Shown: positions 1 to 6,661, counted from the stretch's first letter. The stretch is DNA of 11,129 nucleotides from Rhizobium sp. (GCA_003501385.1 DNPN01000124.1:11922-23050); one strand, 5' to 3'. Made by a program: numbers and translations. The notes: generated from the letters alone by a model not told the origin.

Positions 1-835
1 TGTTGTAGGCGCGGCCGAGGCGGGTAATGGAATCCAGCAAAATAACCACATCGCGGCCATGCTCAACCAGACGCTTCGCCTTTTCGATGACCATTTCTGC
101 GACCTGAACGTGGCGCACGGCGGGCTCGTCGAATGTGGAGGAGACAACTTCGCCCCGCACCGAGCGCTGCATATCCGTCACTTCTTCCGGCCGCTCGTCA
201 ATCAACAGAACGATGAGATAACATTCTGGATGGTTTGCCGTGATAGAATGGGCAATGTTTTGCAGCAGAACTGTTTTACCGGTGCGCGGAGGAGCAACAA
301 TCAGACCACGCTGACCTTTACCAAGCGGTGCCACCAGATCAATCACGCGGGCGGAAAGATCCTTGGTGGTTGGGTTTTCCAATTCCATTTTGAAACGCTC
401 ATTCGGGTAGAGCGGTGTCAGATTGTCAAAATGGACTTTGTGGCGGATTTTTTCCGGGTCTTCAAAATTGATGGTGTTGACCTTGAGAAGCGCAAAATAG
501 CGTTCACCTTCCTTGGGCCCACGGATCGGGCCTTCAACCGTATCGCCTGTCTTCAGGGAGAAGCGGCGGAGCTGGGAAGGCGAGATATAAATATCATCCG
601 GGCCAGGCAAATAGTTAGCATTGGCTGAGCGCAAAAAACCGAAGCCATCTTGAAGAACTTCAACCACGCCCTGACCGATGATCTCGACATCCTGGCTTGC
701 CAGCATCTTGAGAATGGCAAACATCAGTTCCTGCTTGCGCATGGTGCTGGCATTTTCGACCTCGAGCGATTCGGCAAAGGCCAGCAAATCGGTCGGCGAT
801 TTGCTTTTAAGTTCTTGTAGCTTCATTTCAGCCAT
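1..835 (-). CDS. rho: Transcription termination factor Rho (partial, C-terminus off the left edge)
   Basis: Hexameric RNA-dependent ATPase/helicase that ends transcription at C-rich rut sites in the cytoplasm. Reading leftward from ATG at 835 gives 278 codons beginning MAEMKLQELKSKSPTDLLAF (N-terminal Rho domain). The cold-shock-like RNA-binding domain follows ('DGFGFLRS', 'LPGPDDIYIS', 'RRFSLKTGDTVEG'), then the ATPase core. Walker A is 'APPRTGKTVLLQN' with the lysine near residue 187, and Walker B is 'VVILLDSITR' with Asp near 268. The family is about 420 residues, so the Q-loop, R-loop and arginine finger lie outside the window. An in-frame ATG at 847 would add four residues, and another lies at 826. 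I kept 835 because relatives start MAEMKLQ; none of these starts has a clear Shine-Dalgarno. The gene lies 195 bp after hemJ on the same strand and has a C-rich leader, consistent with autoregulation. Confidence 0.97.
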   Translation of the reverse strand, partial: MAEMKLQELKSKSPTDLLAFAESLEVENASTMRKQELMFAILKMLASQDVEIIGQGVVEVLQDGFGFLRSANANYLPGPDDIYISPSQLRRFSLKTGDTVEGPIRGPKEGERYFALLKVNTINFEDPEKIRHKVHFDNLTPLYPNERFKMELENPTTKDLSARVIDLVAPLGKGQRGLIVAPPRTGKTVLLQNIAHSITANHPECYLIVLLIDERPEEVTDMQRSVRGEVVSSTFDEPAVRHVQVAEMVIEKAKRLVEHGRDVVILLDSITRLGRAYN

Positions 836-837
836 GA

Positions 838-925
838 AGGGGACCATAATCTATCTGTTTGGGGAAGGGCGTGCGGGAGAATTCGGTACTATCGGGGGGG
901 ACCGATAAGGACGGGATATGTGCAT
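838..925 (-). promoter_or_regulatory. C-rich, G-poor rho leader, candidate rut/autoregulatory region
   Basis: Read as rho mRNA (minus strand), 841-920 contains 32 C and 12 G by my count (40% against 15%). It has runs such as seven C (894-900) and CCCTTCCCC. This C>G bias just upstream of the rho start is what a Rho-utilisation site looks like. In E. coli, rho is autogenously controlled by Rho-dependent termination in its leader. A 6-bp stem TATCGG/CCGATA (890-895 with 902-907) puts most of the C run in its loop. The function is inferred. Confidence 0.4.
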
Positions 926-1030
926 GCCTCGAAGAATTGTGTGGCGAAAATAGCCAATACAGCGCTGCGCCGCAAGGGGAGACAGCGGCTTGGAAGAAAA
1001 TATTGTTATATGGAGGCGATAACCCCTCAA

Positions 1031-1570
1031 TCAAAAGGGTTTTACCACAACAAGGATAACAATCACAATCATTAAAACGGTTGGAATCTCATTCATTGCC
1101 CGCCAAAAGCCGAGGGTTTTGACATAATCGCCGCGGGCAAAGGCTTTGGCGGCGTGGCCAAAATATTCATTCACCAGCGTCAATCCGAGCACGGCGGCGA
1201 TTTTGGCGTGCAGCCATGCGCCTTCAAAGTGAAACACGGACCAGGCCATATAGAGACCGAGAATCCATGACAGAGCCATGGCCGGGCGCATGATCACATT
1301 GATCAAGCGCCGCTCCATCACTGCAAAGGTTTCAGCCTGTTGCGAGCCTTTGGGCGCGTCAAAGTGATAAATGAACAGCCGTGGCATGTAGAGAAGCCCT
1401 GCCATCCAGGACATCACGGCGATAATATGCAGCGCCTTGATCCAAAGATAAGCCTCATCAGCCCCCACCCAAAACAGGGCAAGTCCTATTGCACAAAAGA
1501 CCAGCAGGGCGCTGATGGCGCGTTGTTGCGCCTTTTTGCCCGCACTTGCGCTTTTTTGCTGCTCGCTCAT
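1031..1570 (-). CDS. hemJ: HemJ-type protoporphyrinogen IX oxidase (UPF0093 membrane protein)
   Basis: Integral inner-membrane enzyme that oxidises protoporphyrinogen IX to protoporphyrin IX, the penultimate haem step, in bacteria lacking HemG/HemY. The 179-residue product starts MSEQQKSASAG. It has a basic tail and then about four to five hydrophobic segments (roughly 20-36, 45-66, 100-118, 122-140, 160-177). Family landmarks are 'ALHIIAVMSWMAGLLYMPRL' (His48), 'MRPAM', 'HAKIAAVLGL' and the C-terminal 'FWRAMNEIPTVLMIVIVILV'. The ATG at 1570 is one base after the hemE stop and has GAGG nine bases upstream. The longer in-frame start at 1651 would lie inside hemE and is rejected. Co-transcription with hemE fits the shared pathway. 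Confidence 0.9.
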   Translation of the reverse strand: MSEQQKSASAGKKAQQRAISALLVFCAIGLALFWVGADEAYLWIKALHIIAVMSWMAGLLYMPRLFIYHFDAPKGSQQAETFAVMERRLINVIMRPAMALSWILGLYMAWSVFHFEGAWLHAKIAAVLGLTLVNEYFGHAAKAFARGDYVKTLGFWRAMNEIPTVLMIVIVILVVVKPF

Positions 1571-1571
1571 G

Positions 1572-2606
1572 TTAATTTTCCTCTCTGCGCACATGGCGAA
1601 CAAGCTCAGTGACCGTTTCCGGCAGGGCTTGCGGTGTGATGCCATGGCCAAGGTTGAAAATCAGCGGTCCATTGCCAAGACGATCCAGAATGCGATCAAT
1701 GCCGGTTTTCATCGGCTCACCACCCGCAATCACCAGCATGGGATCGAGATTTCCTTGCACGGGGCTGTCTTTTTGCAGATCCGCAGCAAAGGAGAGCGGC
1801 ACGCTCCAATCCAGCCCGATAGCATTGGCACCAGTTTTTTTTGCATACTCTTTCAAAAGCAAACCGGCACCCTTGGCGAAAGCGATAATCTTGGCATCTG
1901 GACGCCGCGCCCGCACCGTATCAACGATACGCTTGACCGGAGCCACGCAAAAATCGGCGAAATCCTCTTCTCCTAGAACACCGGCCCAAGAATCGAAAAT
2001 CTGCACCGCATCGGCACCCGCTTCCAGCTGGCCCAAAAGATATTCCGAAGAGAGGTCAGCAAGGATATCCAAAAGCCGTAAGAAGGCTTTGCGTTCCCGA
2101 TAAGCGAATAGGCGCGCAGGGGCCTGATCGGGCGTGCCATGACCGGCAATCATATAGGTCGCCACGGTCCAGGGCGCACCACAGAAGCCAAGCAGGGTGG
2201 TTTCATGGGGCAGGGTAGCCCTCAGCTTCTCAACAACGTCCAGCACCGGGTTGAGGTGCGGAAAGACAGAATTGATCGACAGCTGGAAAATCTCATCAGC
2301 TGTGATTGGCGTCATCTCAGGGCCTTTGCCCTCGCTGAACGTGACGTTACGCTGAAGCGCATCCGGTATCACCAAAATATCGGAAAACAAAATGGCTGCA
2401 TCAAAGCCAAAACGACGGATGGGCTGTAGCGTCACTTCTGTCGCAAGCTCTGGCGAATAACAGAGATCGAGAAAGCTTCCCCCGGTTTTGCGAGTTTCAC
2501 GATATTCAGGAAGATAACGGCCAGCTTGTCGCATCAACCAGATTGGTGGAGGCGAGAGCGTTTCACCCTGAAGCACTTTCAGAATTTTGCGGTTTTCAGC
2601 GCTCAC
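1572..2606 (-). CDS. hemE: Uroporphyrinogen decarboxylase
   Basis: Cytoplasmic enzyme that removes four carboxyl groups from uroporphyrinogen III to give coproporphyrinogen III. It has the signature 'PPPIWLMRQAGRYLPEYR' near the N-terminus, 'FDAAILFSDILVIPDAL', 'GFCGAPWTVATYMI', 'DAVQIFDSWAG', 'IGLDWSVPL', 'VQGNLDPMLV' and 'FNLGHGITPQ'. These are all family landmarks, with the substrate-binding Arg and Asp present. The length of 344 aa is typical. I chose GTG at 2606 because AAAGGA lies six bases upstream. The longer TTG start at 2621 has no Shine-Dalgarno and directly follows a TATAAT that may be the promoter. The gene borders the putative replication origin, as hemE does in Caulobacter and Sinorhizobium, and its stop is one base before hemJ. 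Confidence 0.97.
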   Translation of the reverse strand: MSAENRKILKVLQGETLSPPPIWLMRQAGRYLPEYRETRKTGGSFLDLCYSPELATEVTLQPIRRFGFDAAILFSDILVIPDALQRNVTFSEGKGPEMTPITADEIFQLSINSVFPHLNPVLDVVEKLRATLPHETTLLGFCGAPWTVATYMIAGHGTPDQAPARLFAYRERKAFLRLLDILADLSSEYLLGQLEAGADAVQIFDSWAGVLGEEDFADFCVAPVKRIVDTVRARRPDAKIIAFAKGAGLLLKEYAKKTGANAIGLDWSVPLSFAADLQKDSPVQGNLDPMLVIAGGEPMKTGIDRILDRLGNGPLIFNLGHGITPQALPETVTELVRHVRREEN

Positions 2607-2621
2607 GTCCGGTCCTTTCAA

Positions 2622-2627
2622 ATTATA
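2622..2627 (-). promoter_or_regulatory. Candidate -10 element for hemE-hemJ
   Basis: On the minus strand this is exactly TATAAT, 15 bases before the hemE GTG, so transcription would begin almost at the Shine-Dalgarno. No convincing TTGACA-like -35 box sits 16-18 bases upstream. Either an alternative activator or sigma is used, or the match is chance in an AT-rich stretch. Confidence 0.3.
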
Positions 2628-2750
2628 AAAAGAGAGAATCTTCTTCTTCTATTTCTAAGAGTCTGTGATTAGCACGGGTTAAAGGTCTTCCACAAACCTT
2701 TGGCATTCGCGGCCTTTGCATCCACATGCCGGGAGAAGATTTCCGACAAT

Positions 2751-2830
2751 GTCGATAACTTTGAGAATTTCTCGATAAAATAGATGATAATCAATGGATT
2801 AGAGGATGTAGTCTAGTTGAATTATGCTGT
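2751..2830. other. AT-rich candidate DNA unwinding element
   Basis: By direct count 55 of 80 bases are A or T (69%), against the more GC-rich flank at 2831-2960. The block contains two CGATAA direct repeats exactly 20 bp apart (2753-2758 and 2773-2778), a GAGAA-T-TTCTC palindrome (2763-2773) and the IHF site. The perfect DnaA box begins at 2828, at its right edge. That arrangement fits a DnaA-loaded melting region. Confidence 0.55.
2789..2801 (+). promoter_or_regulatory. IHF-binding site consensus inside oriC
   Basis: AATCAATGGATTA matches the IHF consensus WATCAANNNNTTR at every defined position. It lies in the AT block 27 bp left of the perfect DnaA box. IHF bends DNA at bacterial origins, including E. 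coli and Caulobacter, to help DnaA assembly. Confidence 0.55.
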
Positions 2831-2836
2831 GGATAA
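2828..2836 (-). promoter_or_regulatory. Perfect DnaA box
   Basis: The plus strand reads TGTGGATAA, so the minus strand is TTATCCACA, the strong consensus DnaA box. It is the only perfect copy I found in this intergenic region and probably anchors DnaA. Confidence 0.75.
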
Positions 2837-2874
2837 AACGGGGACGGGTGCGACAAAAGGTCAGGATTCCACCG

Positions 2875-2926
2875 CTATCCACAGGGCCACGGAATCCCTG
2901 TCCTGACAGGTAAGGTCTGTGGACAA
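2875..2926. repeat. Convergent DnaA-box pair around a nested dyad
   Basis: Two near-consensus DnaA boxes face each other: CTATCCACA (2875-2883) and the complement of TGTGGACAA (2918-2926). Their cores form a 7-bp inverted repeat TCCACAG/CTGTGGA (2878-2884, 2917-2923). Nested inside is a perfect CCTGTC-CT-GACAGG palindrome (2897-2910), and a GANTC site (2892-2896) lies beside it. Confidence 0.55.
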
Positions 2927-3010
2927 GTTGGGGGTTTTCCCCTTGCCTAAAGGCCCACGCAGGGGATAGCTGCTTTTGTACACGTTTATCAACAAGGAGC
3001 GCAGGATAGC

Positions 3011-3832
3011 GTGGAGAACCGGAAAAACTTCTTTCATCTTCACCTCATTTCTGACTCAACTGGTGAAACACTGATTTCTGCCGGGCGTGCGGCGGCAGTG
3101 CAATTTCAACATGTCAGTCCGATTGAGCATGTTTATCCGCTGGTTCGAAACCGCAGGCAGGCCGATGCCGTACTGACCGCGATCGATAATGAGCCTGGCA
3201 TTGTTCTCTACACCATCGTTGATCCCGATTTGGCCGATTTCGTGGATCGCCGCTGTGTGGAAATCGGTGTTCCGAGTGTGAATGTGATGGAGCCGATTAT
3301 CGGTACCTTCCAGACTTATCTTGGTCCTCTGGCCCGTCGGCGGGTGGGGGCGCAGCATGTGATGAATGCGGATTATTTCGCCCGCATTGAAGCCTTGAAC
3401 TACACGATGGATCATGACGACGGCCAAATGGCGGAGGATTATGATCAGGCTGATGTGGTTCTGGTGGGCATCAGTCGCACATCCAAAACGCCGACCAGCA
3501 TTTATCTCGCCAATCGCGGCATCAAGACCGCCAATATTCCAATCGTTCCGGGTTCAGCACTGCCAGAGGCTCTGCTTAGCGCCACCAAGCCGTTGATTGT
3601 TGGTTTGATTGCAACATCCGATCGCATCTCACAGGTGCGAGGCCATCGCGAACTTGGGACCGTGTCCGGTCTGGATATGAGTGATTACACCGATCGGGCC
3701 AGCATTGCTGAAGAATTGAAATATGCCCGCATGCTATGCGCGCGGCATAACTGGCCTATTATTGATGTCACGCGCCGCTCAATTGAAGAAACTGCGGCGG
3801 CCATCGTTGCCCTTCGCGCCAAGCTGAGATAA
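3011..3832 (+). CDS. ppsR: Pyruvate, phosphate dikinase / PEP synthase regulatory protein (DUF299 kinase-pyrophosphorylase)
   Basis: Bifunctional regulator of the DUF299 (PDRP/PSRP) family. It phosphorylates, and by phosphorolysis reactivates, a threonine on pyruvate phosphate dikinase or PEP synthase, so controlling the pyruvate-PEP node. The 273-residue protein opens MENRKNFFHLHLISDSTGET. It carries the family P-loop 'GISRTSKTPTSIYLAN' (Gly153-Thr160), 'GIKTANIPIVPG', 'SQVRGHRELG', and ends 'VTRRSIEETAAAIVALRAKL'. It starts at GTG 3011, with GGAG at 2996-2999 and AGGA at 3003-3006 upstream; relatives start at the same MENRKN. The target is probably PPDK, since rhizobia carry ppdK, but the sequence cannot separate PPDK from PEP synthase. 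It is the first gene right of the putative origin and likely heads the operon that follows. Confidence 0.94.
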   Translation: MENRKNFFHLHLISDSTGETLISAGRAAAVQFQHVSPIEHVYPLVRNRRQADAVLTAIDNEPGIVLYTIVDPDLADFVDRRCVEIGVPSVNVMEPIIGTFQTYLGPLARRRVGAQHVMNADYFARIEALNYTMDHDDGQMAEDYDQADVVLVGISRTSKTPTSIYLANRGIKTANIPIVPGSALPEALLSATKPLIVGLIATSDRISQVRGHRELGTVSGLDMSDYTDRASIAEELKYARMLCARHNWPIIDVTRRSIEETAAAIVALRAKLR

Positions 3833-3866
3833 GCGAATGCTGATGTTTTTACGTTTTGAGGCTGTT

Positions 3867-4466
3867 ATGGCTCTACCTCTTGTGCTGGCGTCCACCAGCC
3901 CGTTTCGAAAACAATTATTGCAAGAGGCTGGGTTGGAATTCACCACTGCGGTCCCGGATATTGATGAGCGTGAAATTGAGTCAAGGGCAGAGCATCAGGC
4001 GCTGTCACCATCGGCGCTTGCAGAACTGTTGGGCTGTGAAAAAGCATTGGCTGTGAGCAAAACCACACCCGGCACTCTTGTTCTCGGTGGCGATCAGGTC
4101 ATGGCGCTTGGATCAAAGCTGTATCATAAGCCGAAAGATCGGACGGCAGCTCGCACCCAGCTTTTGAGCTTGCGCGGAGATACCCATGTGCTCAACAGTT
4201 CTCTTGCTTTGGCAAAGGATGGGGAGATCATCTGGTCTCATGTCAGTCTGGCTCATATGACGGTGCGGATGTTCAGCGAGACCTTTTTGGATGATTATCT
4301 GGATCGTATGGGCGAGCGCATTTTAAAAAGCGTGGGTGGATACCAAATCGAAGGCATGGGTGTGCAGCTGTTTTCTGCCATTGATGGTGATTATTTCACT
4401 ATTATAGGCGTGCCGCTTTTGCCGTTGATGCAGAAGCTTCGGGAGTTGGGTGTGATCCATGCATGA
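3867..4466 (+). CDS. maf: Maf-family nucleoside triphosphate pyrophosphatase (YceF-like)
   Basis: Cytoplasmic pyrophosphatase that hydrolyses non-canonical or modified nucleoside triphosphates to monophosphate and PPi (house-cleaning). The 199-residue protein has 'LVLASTSPFRKQLLQEAGL' (S-x-S-x-R phosphate-binding motif), 'LGGDQVM' with catalytic Asp near residue 76, 'HKPKDRTAARTQLLSLRG' and 'GGYQIEGMGVQLFSAIDGDY'. GDQV and the 'YQIEG.GVQLF' stretch look closer to the YceF (7-methyl-GTP) branch than to the dTTP/UTP branch, but I would not fix the substrate. I chose ATG 3867 because GAGG ends five bases upstream; the start at 3837 has only a weak ribosome site. It lies 34 bp after ppsR and overlaps aroE by 8 bp. 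Confidence 0.9.
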   Translation: MALPLVLASTSPFRKQLLQEAGLEFTTAVPDIDEREIESRAEHQALSPSALAELLGCEKALAVSKTTPGTLVLGGDQVMALGSKLYHKPKDRTAARTQLLSLRGDTHVLNSSLALAKDGEIIWSHVSLAHMTVRMFSETFLDDYLDRMGERILKSVGGYQIEGMGVQLFSAIDGDYFTIIGVPLLPLMQKLRELGVIHA

Positions 4467-5319
4467 TTCACGTGAAACAAGCGTTGGTGCCGCATTTGTT
4501 GTCGGCTATCCGATCAAGCATTCTCGCTCGCCATTGATTCATGGCTATTGGTTGAAACGGCACGGCATTGCCGGCACTTACGAAAAAATCCCCGTTGATC
4601 CGGTCAATTTCGCTGAATTTATTGCTGTGCTGAAATCAAAAGACTCCGGCTATCTTGGAGGAAATGTTACGATTCCGCACAAGGAATCCGCCTATCAATT
4701 GGCCGATCGGCCAGATGCCTTGAGCACAGAACTGGGTGCTGCGAATACACTTTGGATGGAAGATGGCCAGCTCCATGCGACTAACACGGATGGCTATGGT
4801 TTTGTGGCCAATCTCGATCAGCAACATGCTGGCTGGGACAACGTTGAGTGTGCTGTGGTTTTGGGAGCAGGGGGGGCTAGCCGCTCGATTATTCAAGCTA
4901 TTCGCGACCGCGGGGTAAAAACCATTCACGTGGCCAACCGCACGGTTGAAAGAGCGCTGGATTTGGCAAAGCGCTTTGGGCCAAATGTGCATGGCCATGG
5001 TTTGGACGCCTTGAATGAGGTTCTGGCGGGTGCAGGCCTGTTCGTTAATACATCCTCTTTGGGCATGGAGGGTCAGCCGTTTCCGCCAATTGCCTGGGAG
5101 AAATTGACCCCGGGTGCCGTTGTGACAGATATTGTTTATGTGCCGCTTGAAACGGAATTACTGGTGCGGGCGCGCGAAGCGGGCTTTGCCACCGTGGATG
5201 GCCTTGGGATGTTGTTGCATCAAGCCGTGCCGGGTTTTGAAAAATGGTATGGCATCAAGCCCGAGGTAAGTGATGAATTGCGACAATTGATCGTTGCTGA
5301 TCTTGAGAGGCACGGATGA
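4459..5319 (+). CDS. aroE: Shikimate dehydrogenase (NADP+)
   Basis: Reduces 3-dehydroshikimate to shikimate with NADPH, the fourth step of aromatic amino acid synthesis. The 286-residue protein carries 'GYPIKHSRSPLIH' with the substrate-binding S-x-S, and 'GGNVTIPHKE' with catalytic Lys75. It also has 'LGAANTLW', 'TNTDGYGF' with catalytic Asp111, the nucleotide-binding loop 'LGAGGASRSI' (about 135-144) and 'ANRT' (159-162), the usual NADP-phosphate contact. The C-terminal 'GLGMLLHQAVPGFEKWYG' is typical. The start overlaps the end of maf (ATGCATGA) and the stop overlaps coaE (ATGA), so translation is probably coupled. Confidence 0.96.
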   Translation: MHDSRETSVGAAFVVGYPIKHSRSPLIHGYWLKRHGIAGTYEKIPVDPVNFAEFIAVLKSKDSGYLGGNVTIPHKESAYQLADRPDALSTELGAANTLWMEDGQLHATNTDGYGFVANLDQQHAGWDNVECAVVLGAGGASRSIIQAIRDRGVKTIHVANRTVERALDLAKRFGPNVHGHGLDALNEVLAGAGLFVNTSSLGMEGQPFPPIAWEKLTPGAVVTDIVYVPLETELLVRAREAGFATVDGLGMLLHQAVPGFEKWYGIKPEVSDELRQLIVADLERHG

Positions 5320-5927
5320 TCCGTCTCGGCCTGACAGGTTCCATTGGTATGGGTAAAACCACCACGGCGGATTTTTTTCGTCAGGAAGGGGTTCCTGTTT
5401 ATGATGCCGATGCTGCTGTGCATGAGCTTTATCGTCATGAGGCTGTTGAGCCAATCCGGGCTGCGTTTCCTGAAGCGATTGTCGGCGGTATTGTCGATCG
5501 CAATATCCTCAGTCGGACTCTGGCTCAGGATCCGGATAAATTGAAACTGCTTGAGGCCATTGTGCATCCTCTGGTACGGCGCAAGCAAAAGGCATTTCTG
5601 GAGGATCAGGAACGGGCGGGTGCCGATCTCGTAGCCTTTGATATTCCGCTGTTGTTTGAAACGGGCGGACAAAAGCAGCTGGATAAAGTGGTGGTGGTGA
5701 GCTGTGATCCGCAAACCCAGCGCAGTCGGGTTTTGGCCCGTCCGGGTTGGACAGACGAAAAACTGGCCTTAGTGCTATCGCGGCAAATGTCGGATCAGGA
5801 AAAACGGGCGCGTGCTGATTTTGTGATTGAGACCGGGTTTGGGCTGGAAACGGCGCAAAGCCAGGTCAAAGAAATTGTACGGACATTGCGCGTGGAAGCG
5901 AATGTGCCATGGCCGGAGGATGAATGA
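5316..5927 (+). CDS. coaE: Dephospho-CoA kinase
   Basis: Last enzyme of coenzyme A synthesis, phosphorylating the 3'-hydroxyl of dephospho-CoA with ATP. The 203-residue protein opens MIRLGLTGSIGMGKTT, a P-loop with Lys14 and Thr15. It continues with 'VYDADAAVHELY' (substrate Asp pair), 'LEAIVHPLVRRK' and 'DLVAFDIPLLFETG', all family signatures, and the lid region 'VLSRQMSDQEKRARADFVI'. Length is normal. The ATG overlaps the aroE stop as ATGA, and the coaE stop overlaps the dnaQ start. The aroE-coaE-dnaQ linkage is recurrent in Alphaproteobacteria. Confidence 0.96.
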   Translation: MIRLGLTGSIGMGKTTTADFFRQEGVPVYDADAAVHELYRHEAVEPIRAAFPEAIVGGIVDRNILSRTLAQDPDKLKLLEAIVHPLVRRKQKAFLEDQERAGADLVAFDIPLLFETGGQKQLDKVVVVSCDPQTQRSRVLARPGWTDEKLALVLSRQMSDQEKRARADFVIETGFGLETAQSQVKEIVRTLRVEANVPWPEDE

Positions 5928-6634
5928 TGCGGGAAATAATTTTCGATACGGAAACCACCGGCCTTGAAAACAAACTCGACCGGGTCATTGAGATTGGCGG
6001 TGTAGAGCTGTTCAATCACTTTCCCACGGGGCGGACATTCCACGTCTATATCAACCCGGGCGATCGGCAAGTTCACCCTGATGCTTTGGCGGTGCATGGC
6101 ATAACGGACGCGTTTTTGAAAGACAAGCCGCCTTTTGCCGGGATTGTCGATGAGTTTCTAGCCTTTTTCGAGGGTGCAAAATGGGTTGCCCATAATGCCA
6201 CCTTCGATATGGGCTTTATCAATGCCGAGTTGGATCGGCTTGGCAAACCGCCGATCTCCAATGATCTGGTCGTGGATACGCTGGCGTTGGCGCGGCGGAA
6301 AAATCCGATGGGGCCGAACTCACTGGATGCGCTGTGCCGTCGCTATGGCATCGACAATTCCCACCGTACCAAGCACGGGGCCTTGCTCGATTCGGAAATT
6401 CTGGCCGAGGTCTATATCGAGATGCTGGGCGGGCGGCAGGCAACCTTTGGTCTTGAGCAGTCAGGATCACGGGAGCAAGGCAGTGCACGTCGTGATGATG
6501 TGAAGGTTGAGATCGCGACCCGGCCAACGCCACTTGCATCAAGACTGACCATCGAGGAGCAAGATCGGCATCAGGCACTCGTGAAGAGGCTGGGGTCGAA
6601 GGCGGTGTGGAGCAAGTTTTCCGCAGCCGAATAG
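5927..6634 (+). CDS. dnaQ: DNA polymerase III epsilon subunit (3'-5' proofreading exonuclease)
   Basis: Proofreading subunit of the replicative polymerase core, a DEDDh exonuclease. Motif Exo I is 'FDTETTG' (Asp7, Glu9), Exo II is 'HNATFDMGF' (Asp94), and Exo III is 'HRTKHGALLDSE' (His150, Asp155). 'GGRQATFGL' (Gln171-Leu176) sits where E. coli epsilon has its beta-clamp-binding QTSMAF, so it is a likely clamp motif. The C-terminal tail of about 60 residues would contact the polymerase alpha subunit. Two adjacent ATGs exist, 5924 and 5927. I prefer 5927 because GGAGG ends seven bases upstream, the usual spacing, leaving a one-base TGATG overlap with coaE; 5924 would give a 4-bp overlap. It is the last gene of its operon, followed by an intrinsic terminator. 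Confidence 0.96.
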   Translation: MREIIFDTETTGLENKLDRVIEIGGVELFNHFPTGRTFHVYINPGDRQVHPDALAVHGITDAFLKDKPPFAGIVDEFLAFFEGAKWVAHNATFDMGFINAELDRLGKPPISNDLVVDTLALARRKNPMGPNSLDALCRRYGIDNSHRTKHGALLDSEILAEVYIEMLGGRQATFGLEQSGSREQGSARRDDVKVEIATRPTPLASRLTIEEQDRHQALVKRLGSKAVWSKFSAAE

Positions 6635-6661
6635 AACGAAAAATTTTGTCCCATCGCAGAC

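Larger units (their letters stand above)
2607..3010. other. oriC: Putative chromosomal origin of replication (oriC) between hemE and ppsR
   Basis: This is a 404-bp gene-free region between divergent hemE and ppsR. It holds a perfect DnaA box TTATCCACA (2828-2836, minus strand). One-mismatch boxes lie at 2750-2758 (-), 2875-2883 (+), 2918-2926 (-) and 2986-2994 (+). Weaker two-mismatch boxes lie at 2686-2694, 2718-2726 and 2770-2778. It also has a perfect 13-bp IHF consensus (2789-2801) and an AT block (2751-2830, 55 of 80 A+T by count) suited to unwinding. Four GANTC sites lie at 2636-2640, 2659-2663, 2865-2869 and 2892-2896. In Caulobacter, Sinorhizobium and Agrobacterium the chromosomal origin lies next to hemE, and the neighbouring genes here point away on both sides. 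Assignment as oriC is inference from these features plus that synteny. Confidence 0.85.

Noticed and set aside
828..1034. 68-codon minus-strand ORF filling the hemJ-rho gap, possible rho leader peptide
   Set aside because: It starts with TTG overlapping the hemJ stop, has no Shine-Dalgarno and no recognisable domain, and its Pro/Ser-rich composition is what a C-rich leader would give. It also overlaps the rho start.
1572..1651. Longer N-terminal form of HemJ starting at 1651
   Set aside because: The extension lies inside the hemE coding end; the ATG at 1570 has a good ribosome site and gives the expected N-terminus.
2677..2682. GGTTAA, a half-site of the CtrA motif, near the origin
   Set aside because: No second TTAA at the required 7-bp spacing, here or elsewhere in the gap; a single half-site is expected by chance.
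2931..2942. GGGG-TTTT-CCCC mini-hairpin in the origin
   Set aside because: Four-base stem without flanking extension; could be incidental, so not listed as an element.
2861..3043. 60-codon minus-strand ORF across the origin right side
   Set aside because: It runs through DnaA boxes and into ppsR antisense, with no domain resemblance; a chance open frame.
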